Shown piece after piece: positions 23,818-33,655 of a DNA stretch of 64,000 bases; the stretch's first letter is position 1; the number at the start of each line of letters is the position of its first letter. Origin of the DNA: Hyphodiscus hymeniophilus (lineage: Eukaryota > Ascomycota > Leotiomycetes > Helotiales > Hyphodiscaceae); assembly GCA_016508695.1 (NCBI GenBank), contig VNKQ01000015.1, positions 992,001 to 1,056,000 on the forward strand, given 5' to 3'. The notes below the pieces were generated by a model. That model was not told the origin of the DNA. It worked only from the letters and a program-made list of their open reading frames with translations, and ran no database searches. Made by a program: the position numbers and the translations under genes.

Positions 23818-24318
23818 AGAAGTCTGGTTTAATGGTGTTAGCTCATCCTGTTTCTTTTTCTCCTTTAGAGACGTTGTCTAGTGGTCAGTATTTACGTCCT
23901 TCACATGTTGCATCGCTTCGGCACAATCTTTTTACTTTGATTATTTTTATTATTACTTCTACAGAGTTTAGCAAATGACCTCCCGAGTAGAAATTACCTC
24001 CCAAGTAGAAATTACCTCCCAAGTAGAAATTACCTCCCAAGTAGAAATTACCTTCCGAGTACCCGTATTTCCAGACAGAAAGTCTCTCTACCTCAACCTT
24101 GTGGAACCAGACCAGCCGGCTCCCTTCTCGGCTAATAGCTTTTGCTTCCACTTGGGAGCATATTCAAGGAAGATTGCTTCTGTTTTTACTTTTGAGTCTT
24201 CTTAAGCTCTTTCCGAAGCTTGCTCGTGTGATATGAGTTGTTGTCAAAGAGTTTGTGTGTACGATCTTTCCTTCCGTTCACGCAAGATTCACAGGCACAA
24301 TGATTCTCTACCATCTCT
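23818..24318. other. Spacer containing the 18-bp minisatellite
   Basis: Apart from the repeat at 23979-24062 nothing is recognised. It marks the left edge of the accessory segment. Confidence 0.5.
23979..24062. repeat. 18-bp minisatellite, four full copies plus partial
   Basis: Direct repeats of ACCTCCCAAGTAGAAATT. The first copy and the trailing partial copy carry CGAG instead of CAAG, and the partial has CTTCC. The array lies in the gap between the flavin monooxygenase and the Cys-rich unknown gene. It is open in more than one frame but shows no codon-usage evidence of coding. Confidence 0.9.
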
Positions 24319-25182
24319 CTAGTGAAAAGGTGCAAACCCCAGCTTACTGAAGTTTGAGTCTGCAGCCGGGCCTGTCGTGAAATTTAGGTTGCCGTGTTTG
24401 GTTCGTCGGATCTCATGTGGCTCGTTGGACGATTCGCCATGGGTCCTTGCCAAGTCGCATGTTCCGCAACGGGCGTGCTCGGGGTGGATGTAGTATTTTT
24501 GCTTGATCTCGAAAGCTCTCTGCTCATCAAGTGCGATTCTCAATGCAGCCTCTTCTGGATCGTAGGAAGACGCTGGGCTGGAATCTGTTGATGCTGTATC
24601 TTGATCATGCTGATGTACTCTCTCAATCACTTTCTTCTTACAACACTCGAGACGCTGTCGTAGGCTCACAGAACATCGAGGACAGGTTTGGGGACCAGGT
24701 AGATCACCGTCGTGGTATTCTTCCAGGTGGAAAGCCGTCCAGATCTCTGTGCTCTTTTCCAGGTCTTCTTTGGCCCGATAGAACTCGTGAAATTGTCTTG
24801 CATTAAAGGTTTGTCTTTCTTTGGTTTGCCAATTCTTCTTCTGCGCTTTAACACGATCTCTGACAGCCTCTAGATTCCCACCCAGCTGCATTGCTGCTAC
24901 GGTTTCTTTCATACCGTGTGCGACAGGCGCGTGAGAGATTGATCGTCCGTGGGTAAGCTGATCTATCATTATCAAATACTCGGATAATTCTTTGCCACTG
25001 TATTTACTCACACAAGCGTCACAGACACATGGAGAGACTATTTCCTTCGGTTTTTTGGAGGCTTTGGCGAAGAGTTGCCATACCCAGCCCGGCTTTTGAG
25101 CTTTTGTCGATCGTTCTGGTGCTTCGATGCAACCACACGCAAATCTGGTTGTTGTCATTTCTTGAAGTCGTTTATAATTCAT
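24319..25182 (-). CDS. Cysteine-rich protein of unknown function
   Basis: Single-exon frame of 287 aa from an ATG at 25182. I do not recognise a named family. Visible features: paired cysteines spaced like zinc ligands (CGC near the N-terminus, CVCDACV at about 50, CPRCS at about 170, ECC at about 180, CGTC at about 245), a basic helical middle (RVKAQKKNWQTKERQTF) and an FHEFYRAKEDLEKS segment. Four or more Cys clusters could bind zinc. No signal peptide or membrane segment. It lies at the start of a segment with several damaged genes, but its own frame is intact. Confidence 0.6.
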   Translation of the reverse strand: MNYKRLQEMTTTRFACGCIEAPERSTKAQKPGWVWQLFAKASKKPKEIVSPCVCDACVSKYSGKELSEYLIMIDQLTHGRSISHAPVAHGMKETVAAMQLGGNLEAVRDRVKAQKKNWQTKERQTFNARQFHEFYRAKEDLEKSTEIWTAFHLEEYHDGDLPGPQTCPRCSVSLRQRLECCKKKVIERVHQHDQDTASTDSSPASSYDPEEAALRIALDEQRAFEIKQKYYIHPEHARCGTCDLARTHGESSNEPHEIRRTKHGNLNFTTGPAADSNFSKLGFAPFH

Positions 25183-26451
25183 GTAGGCTGGAAGCTGGAG
25201 TGGTTGGTCTGGTCTGTGGTTCCACGGTTATTATGGATTGACTCTTGAGCAGGAAAATTGCTGTTGAGGTTCTCCGCAAAGCTGTGAGCAGATCCCTGGA
25301 ATCATTTCGCACATCATCGACTTTTCAGTGCTTTTCTTGCCTCACATGGTGAACTGTTCTTGATTATGAACATTCCTGGTACGAAACAGCATTGAGCAAG
25401 CTTTCTGGATGTTTTCAAATTCTCAATCTCCTTACAATGCTCGATAAATCGTTCTCTTTGTGAGGAAGAAAGACTACATACCAATGCTTTATGTGTGGAC
25501 AAAGACAGGTCCAAGTCATGAACGGCAAACTTTAAGATTCTCTCACATTTGCACTGTTCCAATGATACATTGTTCTATCAACAAAGGCAAAGCAGCGATA
25601 GCGATCTACACCTTTGAACACCACTCGAGCTCGTCATCCTGGAATGAACGTTCAATCTCTGACAGCTACTCGGCAAGTGGCTGCCAGGCTGACTTAAAGT
25701 AGATACACCTTAAAGGAAGAGAGGTATATGATGACTGTTGCTTGACCTTTGACATTTTTTACAAATGGTTATTGCATGGGGAAGAATGGAAAAAGACAGA
25801 ATGAAAAGGGTCTCTAGAGTCTTCCCATAGTTGGCATGCTTGCGAGAATGCTTTCTTGGGAGACTAATGGGTAGAAGTCTATTACTTCGGTGATTAGCCG
25901 CTTGGTTCAGAATGACTTGGTGATTCACGGGGGCCTCAGATATAATTCAGATTATTTTCGGAGATGCTTTAAATAGACAACGAACCCAACCTCAATCTCA
26001 ACATTTTTCCAATATCTGCCACTTTTCTAGCCGCTTCTTTCATTGCTTCCTAGTCGGAGAACGATCATCAGCCTGTGAAGAAGGTAAAGGGTGATCCCTG
26101 GCTGGAGCATATGGGGCTTCAATGAGATGCCTGGCATCAAGTCAAACATACAAAATAACCTTTGCGCAGAGGACATTATTTACCCTGATAGAATCAGCGA
26201 TTTGCTCCTAACACATGAGCCATTTGGAGTGAGAAATCGGCTTTAATTTCAAAGCAAAGGCTCCTCGGGCCACTCGAGAGCTTCCCGAGCAGCCTTTCCG
26301 AGCTGATTTGACATGTTTACATTTAGTAAAACACCTCTATCCACTTTCTTAATCCTCGGTCGTATTCTCATCTCTTGCGGCAATTCCAGACCCAAGATAG
26401 CTAGCAAAGTCAAGTGACGACTGTGGTCTCCAGCATCCCGCATCCATCACA
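25183..26451. other. Intergenic 1.3 kb, no gene recognised
   Basis: Short frames only, none with a proper ATG and recognisable content. AT-rich near 25700-26000. Confidence 0.45.
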
Positions 26452-27240
26452 CTAAACCTCAACGCGCTTCTCCCCATCAAACCTCACCGCCTGTTGGAAA
26501 TAATAACCCCTCTGATTGGTAACAACCCGCTTCCCACTTCCCTCTTCAATAGAATCGCAATTAAAATGCGTGTGTCCAAAAGCCCATACTACCACATTCT
26601 CGCTGGTCCAGCAGAGCTCACCAGATAAATCACTAGCAAAACCCGACGAGATCCTGCTTTTGGAATGTACAGGATCGACAGCTGCGGAAGAAATACTAGG
26701 GCTATGATGAGTGAGAATAATGATCCGGCGCTCTGGCTCATTTTCCGTGATCGACCTAACTTCCGAGTTCAGCGACTGCAAGTTCTCGGAGTCAGTATTG
26801 GTTCGTTGAAAAAGACCTAGGCAGTTCGCGAGCTCTAGTACTCAATTGAATATTCGGGAGTTTTGAGACAAAACAGAAAGGGGTTTTAAATTTGCGAAGC
26901 AAGCCAATATAGGAATTCAATGCTCTGGGAATTTGCTTACGGCCAAGTCCGCGGCAAAAGCTTCGTTGTGCTGCTCTACTGTCCAATCTTGAATATAGTA
27001 GAAATCATTTAGACCAAAGCTGACGTCGTTCATCTGAGATGGTAGAATTTCGGAAACAGCGTACAGCCCAAGATGGTGAGTTTGGTGGAAAGGTCGAATC
27101 GAGTCGGATCTAAAAAGACAAATGATGCGAGGTTTGGTTAAACTTTCTTTTCCCTGACTTCTTGCTCGAACGTTCGAATTTTTGCTTCGCGCTTGACCAG
27201 TCACTGTGGTATGGGTTAAGGCCGCAATTTAGGATGCTGC
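26452..27240 (-). pseudogene. Relic of a calcineurin-like metallophosphoesterase
   Basis: The 3' part is clear: SFGLNDFYYIQDWTVEQHNE, then after an intron (donor after DLA near 26936, acceptor near 26777) IIILTHHSPSISS, CWTSENVVVWAFGHTHFNCD and KRVVTNQRGYYFQQAV. The THHSP and GHTH motifs carry metal-binding histidines of this family. Upstream, homologous pieces are spread over different frames: NPYHSDWSSAKQKF near 27220, RTFEQEVREKK near 27160 followed by a TAA, FVFLDPTRFDLSTKL and TILGCTLF near 27080, then a one-base shift. The N-terminal metal site (DLHLE, GNHE) is absent. At least three lesions plus a missing start make a functional enzyme unlikely. Confidence 0.75.
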
Positions 27241-27367
27241 TGGAGCGTTTTATTGTGGAATGTAAGCCCGTGCCATGAAAGCCAAGCATGAGAATCGTGT
27301 CGTTGCCGTTCTTCCCAAAGTTGATGGCCAGTTAAAGATAGATGAATTCATCCTAATGAGAGGATTG

Positions 27368-28138
27368 TCAAATGCAGGGCAGAGCGATGACTTCAACAAT
27401 AGGTGCTCGTTGGCCAATTTGTAGGACCTGCAGTCTGAGAAATTCATCGACCAGAAAGCGCAAATGTTCTGTATCCATCTGCGGAGCCCTTACATAGACG
27501 TTGGGTTCTAGAGAATTCGTCCCAGGGTTTGGGCCTTGAACGCACAGATTCGAGCAATTCAGATCAATACCGGTACCCAGGAAGCGCCGGAAGTCGGCCA
27601 GGTCTTGAGACTGAACGAGCAGGATGATAACTCTACGAAGAGCTGGAAATACCGGGAGGCGCTTGCAGGTTTCAATGAGCTCCCGATATGTGGACCAGAT
27701 GATGGCAACGTCCTGAACATGAGCAGAGATAGGGTTCAAGGCACCGATACTAGTGTGACTAAAATGACCGTGGCCGAGGTAGAAAATTGTCCTTGAGAAG
27801 TCAATCCAGGTCGCAAAAAGGGGCGAAGGATCCAGAGCCGCAGCAAATTCAACTCTGCAACGAGCTTGGCTCATCAGTCGCCAAGCTTCTTTGCAGGTTT
27901 GAGCGACGGACGAATGATCTGGGGATATGATGGGCCGCCCACCGGCTTGGCAAAACCCCATATTATCCGTGTGAGATAGGAACCCCACTACAACGGAGCC
28001 TGAGAAGGCAATGCTCCATATTTTGAAACGTAGTTCGGTTGGAAGGATCGAAAAGAGAGGGAAGCAATCGTTGACTGTCATATTCGGTACAGCAGTTTGG
28101 TACTGTCTATTCGGGGACCGCCTTAGCTCCCTCTGCAT
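27368..28138 (-). CDS. 2EXR-domain protein
   Basis: Single-exon frame of 256 aa starting at an ATG at 28138. The 2EXR core is FPLFSILPTELRFKIWSIAF near residues 26-45. It is followed by SVAQTCKEAWRLM, where related proteins keep a 'tCrEsR' block, then a variable region ending at 27368. Such proteins occur in large families in Pezizomycotina; partners and function are unknown. It is a second family member besides the broken copy at the left edge, and the two are not close copies. Confidence 0.75.
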   Translation of the reverse strand: MQRELRRSPNRQYQTAVPNMTVNDCFPLFSILPTELRFKIWSIAFSGSVVVGFLSHTDNMGFCQAGGRPIISPDHSSVAQTCKEAWRLMSQARCRVEFAAALDPSPLFATWIDFSRTIFYLGHGHFSHTSIGALNPISAHVQDVAIIWSTYRELIETCKRLPVFPALRRVIILLVQSQDLADFRRFLGTGIDLNCSNLCVQGPNPGTNSLEPNVYVRAPQMDTEHLRFLVDEFLRLQVLQIGQRAPIVEVIALPCI

Positions 28139-28405
28139 GTTGCTCCAAATCGGGTTATCTGTTGCAACCCTTTGGATGTTATATCAACTGTGTGGATTCC
28201 AGGTTGAGGGAAGGGGTTGTCGCTAAGCGCGCGGCATCAGATGAAGGGGCCGTTTAGTACGTTGACCGAGAGGAGCATGGAATGCACCTTTGACCCAGCA
28301 ACATGAAGCAACTGTTCTCTAGAAATAGGTACTGCTGTCCTTCGCCAGCTTTGCGACATCTTCTGTCCACTGTTCTATTAGACACGTCTTTCAAGTAGAT
28401 TACCA

Positions 28406-29240
28406 ATGACCGTCGTTCCTTCAAAAAGTCAGGATCGTGTTGAAGCGGAACATGCAGTACCACGAGACTCACCCGCTCTTGATACAACAGTCATCGACGA
28501 GAACCTCGTCGCCTCCATTTCTCAGCTTCTGACTGGCAATAGCATCCCCTGCATTTTAAGGGGAAATTAACTGCTTACTGTATATGGAGTCCCATCAATT
28601 GTTAACGTGAGTTCTTGACTTACTCTGTCCAAAGCACGGTGTTTACTTGATTTAGTCGATCGATTTTATGGTTCCCGATGAAAAGGTTGAGGCATCAGTA
28701 TCAGCGCTTCTAAATGCTGGGCTAGTGACTTGTAGTGAGCCAAAGACATGCACTGTCGTGGCCAAATCACGGTCATCGCCTCCTCCTACAGCTCAATTCC
28801 ACATCGACTCGGAGCTTACAATATGCATATACAAGAAATCGTCGGCATTTTGGTTTCTCTCAAGCTTAGAACTATCTTGTACATCGAAAGTTCAGCCGGC
28901 AGATATCATCTTGGCTTCTGATTCCCGTCTTCCAGCCTCACGACCGGGCAGGGGACATGGCCGTTTTAAAGCAAGCACCTTCCCTGTATGCATTCCAAGT
29001 GCACATCGCCTTCTAGAAGCATACCTTCGACTTATTGCAAAGCCACGAGAACCCGATTATGAGTGTTTCTGGCTGTCTATGGAGATTTACATTGAGGAAT
29101 ATGTGGACAAAGATGGATATTTGGATGAAGCTGCTTTAGATAGTCGGTGCAGAATGTTCTATTCAACCTTCAAGGCCTGCGAGAAACCAATCAGTGATAT
29201 CCTTGAAGAAATTAAGGCTAGTCCTTTATCTGTGGAATGA
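28406..29240 (+). pseudogene. Unnamed fungal protein with an in-frame TAA
   Basis: Two exons fit: 28406-28606 and 28656-29240 (262 codons). The reading frame is coherent across both (ISQLLTGNSIPCILRGN, then LLTVYGVPSIVN, then IDFMVPDEKVEASVSALLNA). A TAA at 28568-28570 interrupts it exactly where YGVP-type relatives, as I remember them, carry a tyrosine (TAC). No GT/AG pair removes it. The C-terminal half contains YLRLIAKPREPDYECFWLSM and is intact. The layout recalls small fungal nucleotidyltransferase-like proteins, but I would not assign that function. Either a recent nonsense mutation or a base error. Confidence 0.55.
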
Positions 29241-29562
29241 TTTCTCAGAATAGTAACAACTTCTCCATGATCATTACATGTTTACATGTAGCAAAACAAC
29301 CCTGTCAGAATATCGAGGCCTCGGTCGTATTCTCCTTCTTATAGGATATAATCAATTCTATAGCTCTTCCCTACTAAAATAGAACCTGCTTCAAAGCCGA
29401 TTCAACATTATCTTTTGAAACTCGAAAGGAAAAACTACAAATATACCGTTGACAGGGCAACGGGAGAAGACAGAAATAGCTTACTTCTTGGACGCGTCGT
29501 CGCGTACCCCAACTTACAGTATACAACACAAAAGTCGAAATACAACACGAAACAGTTCACAA
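29241..29562. other. Short spacer, no gene recognised
   Basis: Holds the presumed promoter of the two-domain gene at 29563. Nothing else is seen. Confidence 0.4.
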
Positions 29563-30976
29563 TGCCACTCAAAAAGCAAGCCGGCAAGGCAACTCAAGCT
29601 GCACTTGAATCTATCCCTGCAAACACCAAACCCAAACGATCACTCACTAAATCCTCCAAAGATGCATTACCCAAGCCAAAACGACCCACTCGGGCCACGA
29701 CATCCAAGCCCAATTCAACCGCAACCATCGAAACACCCCCCAATTGGGCATTCAACCTCCCCGGAACCTGAACCATTGACACAAAAAATCTACTCAAAGA
29801 CCTCCCGTGGCTCAAGCGCGAATACGGAGACAACCCCCCTCCGTTTACAATGGAGATAAAATACGCCAATAACCCCTCCCACAAGAAGATTGGACGACAA
29901 CTTTGGGCGACTTTCAAGTGGGAGAAGTATACTGGGTGTATGAGATTTTGCCCCGGGCACAAATATTCTACAAATCACGTAGGGTTTGAGGAGGAGTGCG
30001 TTCTGGAGCCTGGTGTTTGGCCTGGTGCATCGCCAAGGGGTATACAGGTTTGGAATTTCAGGTGGAGAGCGGAATATGAGGGGCAAGGGGTTGTCGGGGG
30101 TCAGATGAGCACGAGACGCAGCTTGAGTTTGGTGAAGATGGGGATGGTAGTTTGAGGGTTGAGGGGAGAATTGTTTTCGGAGGGTACAAGGCAAGGAAAT
30201 TTGAGGGTGTTAGAACAGGAGAATTGGAAGGCAGAGGGAATGAGAAGAGCGTTGCTGGTTGCTGGAAGTCGTTGACGGACCCATATGCGGAATCGGAGCT
30301 TGAGATGTGTTATGCGATCCCGACTGACAGCGATAGTGAGGACGATGGGAGTTCTGGTGAGGTCGAGATTGACTGGGAGCAGAGACAGAAGGATAGAGAG
30401 GAGGCAGATAGGAAGGAGGACGAGGAACAGAAACAACCATGGCCTACTGAGATGACGGGCGAGTGGAAGATTACCCCACGACAGAAATTCACTATGAATG
30501 ATGAGGACCCTGCCGCCCCACGCTGGATGAAGATTCATTATGAGGCTGAAGCAGGCCGTCGTCAATATTACGCGGAGTTCCAGTTTGGACATGATTGGTC
30601 TGGGATCATGCGATTTTGTCCGAAGCACAGTGACCTGATGAAGAAGAACAAGATCGATGTCAAGGAATTTGAACAGGCTTGCATCTTGAAGGATGGGGTT
30701 ACAGCTGGCCCTCCTCCTGAGGGAGTCAACCAATGGCTTATAAAATGGCGAGGCACATTTGACGAACCAGGAATTCCTAGCACTGTCAAGGGGGAAAGCG
30801 GGCCGATGGATGAGATGACAACGAATATAACATTGAAAAGAGGGGAGGAGGGAAAACTGATTCTCAGTGGTGTTCTAGTTGGGGACTGTCTAATTGTTCC
30901 ATTCACCGGAGTCAGAACCGGCGAAACACCTCCAAGGGGACCTAATGACCCCTCGATCGAAGAACTCTGGGACTAG
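29563..30976 (+). pseudogene. Two-copy domain protein of unknown function, broken by TGA and a frameshift
   Basis: Starts MPLKKQAGKATQAALESIP with a basic N-terminus. Two similar modules follow. Module 1 (about 29760-30210) has YTGCMRFCPGHKY, FEEECVLEPGVWPGASPRG and VWNFRWRAEYEGQG, ending FEGVRTGE. Module 2 (about 30460-30940) has WSGIMRFCPKHSD, FEQACILKDGVTAGPPPEG and QWLIKWRGTFDEPG, ending FTGVRTGE. In module 1 the second-module segment TGEWKIT corresponds to PGT-stop-TID: a TGA at 29769-29771 stands where a TGG tryptophan is expected. One base is also missing near a G5 run at 30096-30100, where the frame moves so that EHETQLEFGEDGDGSLRVEG continues. Module 2 is intact and could be made from an internal ATG. 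I do not recognise the domain. Confidence 0.6.
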
Positions 30977-31813
30977 AAGAAATACGTAACACCACCTCCA
31001 CCATCAGTACCAAAACTCTGGGGGTTGAAATGGGTCTGAACATGTGACATTCATCAGATATGATCAGCGTGGACATGCCCGTGTGCCTACTATAACGCCG
31101 CCCGTTGGCCGTGCCCCTCCTTCGCATCCACGCTGACTCTGCTCGGAGAAGAATAATTTGACATGCAGAAAGACAGGGGTCGACAAATCTACGTGTCAGA
31201 TCTCTGCGCAATGTGCATCCGTCGGCTGTCTTTTATGCGCTCGGAATTGGAGAGAGCGAATCAGCAGAGGCAGGAGGCGGCGTGCGACGGGCTGCGTCAG
31301 ATAACGAGATGGAGGATTGCTTCCTGTTAAAGAACTTACTAAGGTTGGATGATCTTGATCCATAAGCAGGCTCTTCTCAATGAGCGTCGGGTCTTGACAA
31401 CGTGTTGATTGGCGGCAGATGGGGATTGCAGGTGTGAGTGTGTGTACGTGAGTGTGTGTCTGTGTAAATGCTTGATGGCGATTGCATCGTGACATTAAGA
31501 TAGTTCAGAGTGTGGGAACGGTCGTGATATATTGCCAAGCTCTGTAAATAAATATGTGCACCAGCATACTGGACCGCGAATTCCACACGACTATTAAGAC
31601 GAAGGCTCTGACATGTAGATGTGCTGGATGCAGCACGAACTGTAGGCCCTCGTCATAAGTAACCCACGATGTCAACCTCATCGTCCCAGAACCCAAATGA
31701 AAGCCAAAATAAGAAACATCCAATCGTCTAAGCCCTCAATACTACAAAATTCGTTTGCCGTCATTAATCTGCTACAACAGGAAATGCAACAAATTCAAGC
31801 ACATCCCATCCCC
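30977..31813. other. Intergenic, no gene recognised
   Basis: A short TG-rich tract lies near 31434-31468 (imperfect GTGTGAGTG-type repeat). Otherwise only shadow frames. This is 3' of both flanking genes (convergent). Confidence 0.45.
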
Positions 31814-32840
31814 TCATGCGCTTGAAGTACCCACGCCATCTTTGTGCTCGGAGCCTTTCCTGTCATCGGCGATAACTCTAGAAGTTTTCCTTACGTTCGC
31901 CTCAGCCTTGTCAATCAACAAATCTTTCAACCAACGGTTCTCGGTCTCGAGTTCTGTAACCCTGTTCTCAAGCCTGTTGATGACGCCTTCCCTCTCGCGG
32001 GCATTCCGCGCCTGTATTTCGTCGTTGCGCTTCTTCTTTGCGCGAAACCGGGCGCTGGCAGCTGTGTTGCGCTGTCGCTTCAGAGTCGGTTCAACTACTT
32101 GGACCTGGGAATTACTATCTTCGACTGCTGAGGGATCCTCGGGTAGCGCATGGTCGTGGTAGTTCAGGTGTGTGTATAAGGGTACCATCGAGGGTGATTG
32201 AGCACTTGATGAAGAGGCGGTAGAGTAGCATGGCTGTTGGTCTGGCTCTTGGCCTCCAATCAAGCTTTGATGGGCCTGCTGAAAAGATTGCCTACCATCC
32301 CAGACGGCGTTGAGAGGAGCTGAATGGAGTATGTTAGCATGTTGAGATTGTCTTCTGAGAATGAGTTCATATGTAATCCAAGCGACATTGCTTCATAATT
32401 TCAACGACAAATATCTCGAACTTTGCAGACGAAAATACCTCGTGATCACGTGATATGACACGATTTCTGCATCTCTTGCGTCTTGCAGCTCTCGATAAGC
32501 GCAAACTTGCTCTCGTCGACTCTCAGACGTTGCTCATCAACAGATGAACAGATAAGCATAGTCGGTCTCAACTTTGGAGCCATTGCTCTTCCCACGTGTG
32601 ACCATTATCATGGGTAAGGTGGACAGCTTCAAGGACACAATCTGACAAGCAAACAGAGAAGGGGGAAAACCCGACTGGGAGTGTTGCGACCTAGGACTGA
32701 CTGCAGTTGGGTGGAGGGAGCTTACATCTTGGAAGCACATCACTCTGAGGGATCTCAGGGCCATAGTACTGAGTCGTCGGCGTCGAAGCCAAGAGTTCGA
32801 GACTCTGGAGCACATATCGCTCCATCTCGTAGTTCTCCAT
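31814..32840 (-). CDS. bZIP transcription factor (MetR/CYS3-like zipper)
   Basis: Nuclear DNA-binding regulator. Two exons fit: 32840-32726 and 32319-31814 (206 aa); the intron of about 406 nt is long for this region. The basic region is KRQRNTAASARFRAKKKRND, followed by a leucine zipper (VINRLENRVTELETENRWLK, then DLLID). This pattern resembles fungal MetR/CYS3 or GCN4-like factors, but the target cannot be read here. The N-terminus, MENYEMERYVLQSLELLAST, is in the best-supported frame. An upstream ATG at 32968 opens a different overlapping frame. An alternative model splices that upstream start into this frame and would add a few residues. Confidence 0.82.
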
Positions 32841-32968
32841 GCTACCCGGATAGGCTGAGCCTGGCTGCTCGGATGGCGGGGGAGATCAGGCATGTCTAAC
32901 GCTCCATAGTCTAGAGGAGAAGCCTCTTTGTCTGTCGAAAGCGAGACGGAGCCTTGGAGGTGCGACAT
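32841..32968 (-). promoter_or_regulatory. Upstream ATG overlapping the bZIP start
   Basis: An ATG at 32968 opens a frame (MSHLQGSVSLSTDKEASPL) that runs past the bZIP start codon at 32840 in another frame. If it is in the mature leader, ribosomes starting there would miss the bZIP start, the layout used for translational control of fungal bZIP genes such as GCN4 and cpc-1. It could instead be part of an undetected first exon. Confidence 0.35.
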
Positions 32969-33655
32969 GGCGATGGTTTTAAACGGTTCCTGCAAACAGC
33001 CGTCAGATGTGGGAATCTCGTGGATGACGGAATGCGGACTTGCGCTGAATGATTGATTGATTGATTGATCGACTGCTTGGGCGCTCCAGTCTGGTGGGCT
33101 CTTGTACTGTAGGCGCAGCCAGAGCTTCAGCTGCCCAATGCGCGCGGACTGAATACTCTTCTTTCCAAATATAAAGAGGGAATGCCTTCATCAATCATCA
33201 GTTGTTGTCTCGAGAAGAGAGGAAGGTAAAAGGTACAGTAATTCTGATAGCGGCCGATCTTGCCTACCTGCGTAAGCTGCGCGGGGGTTTCCTGCACGAA
33301 CCTCCGCGAAATAAATATTTGCATAAAAATAACTATTTGCATAAAAATAATAAACGTTATGTTTCGTTACGTAGTAATACCCAAGGAAAGACGACATACA
33401 GAATCTCACATCTCCCTCGACCCTTTGTATCTTAGAAAGGTAATCATCAGCCTTCTCGATATTGATGAGCGTTTGAGAACGCATCGTTCAGCTCCAGCCT
33501 CTTTCCCTCCAAAGAAATATTAACTCAGAGCAAGAATATAGTCACGTGACTTATTCTCCGTACCTGAGCTATTTTTGATGGTCGAAAGTAAGAAATGTAA
33601 GATGCATATTGGCTTTAGCAAGCTTTCATGGTTGTATTCTCATGCAATACGTACA
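32969..33655. other. Spacer between bZIP start and APC8 stop
   Basis: Holds the small repeats listed separately and presumably the bZIP promoter. No gene recognised. Confidence 0.4.
33316..33351. repeat. Two tandem 18-bp copies containing ATTTGCAT
   Basis: TATTTGCATAAAAATAAC followed directly by TATTTGCATAAAAATAAT (17 of 18 identical). It lies in the gap between the bZIP and APC8 genes. A separate ATTG tetranucleotide run (about five units) lies at 33049-33069. Confidence 0.85.

Noticed and set aside
23979..24062. CRISPR-like array
   Set aside because: The repeats are directly adjacent without spacers and the genome is eukaryotic; it is a minisatellite.
27120..27160. A 34-nt intron explaining the TAA in the metallophosphoesterase relic
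   Set aside because: It would remove the conserved FVFLD coding segment, and other frame breaks remain.
32780..32830. tRNA-like GAGTTCGAGACTC on the plus strand
   Set aside because: It lies inside the first bZIP exon and no cloverleaf can be built around it.
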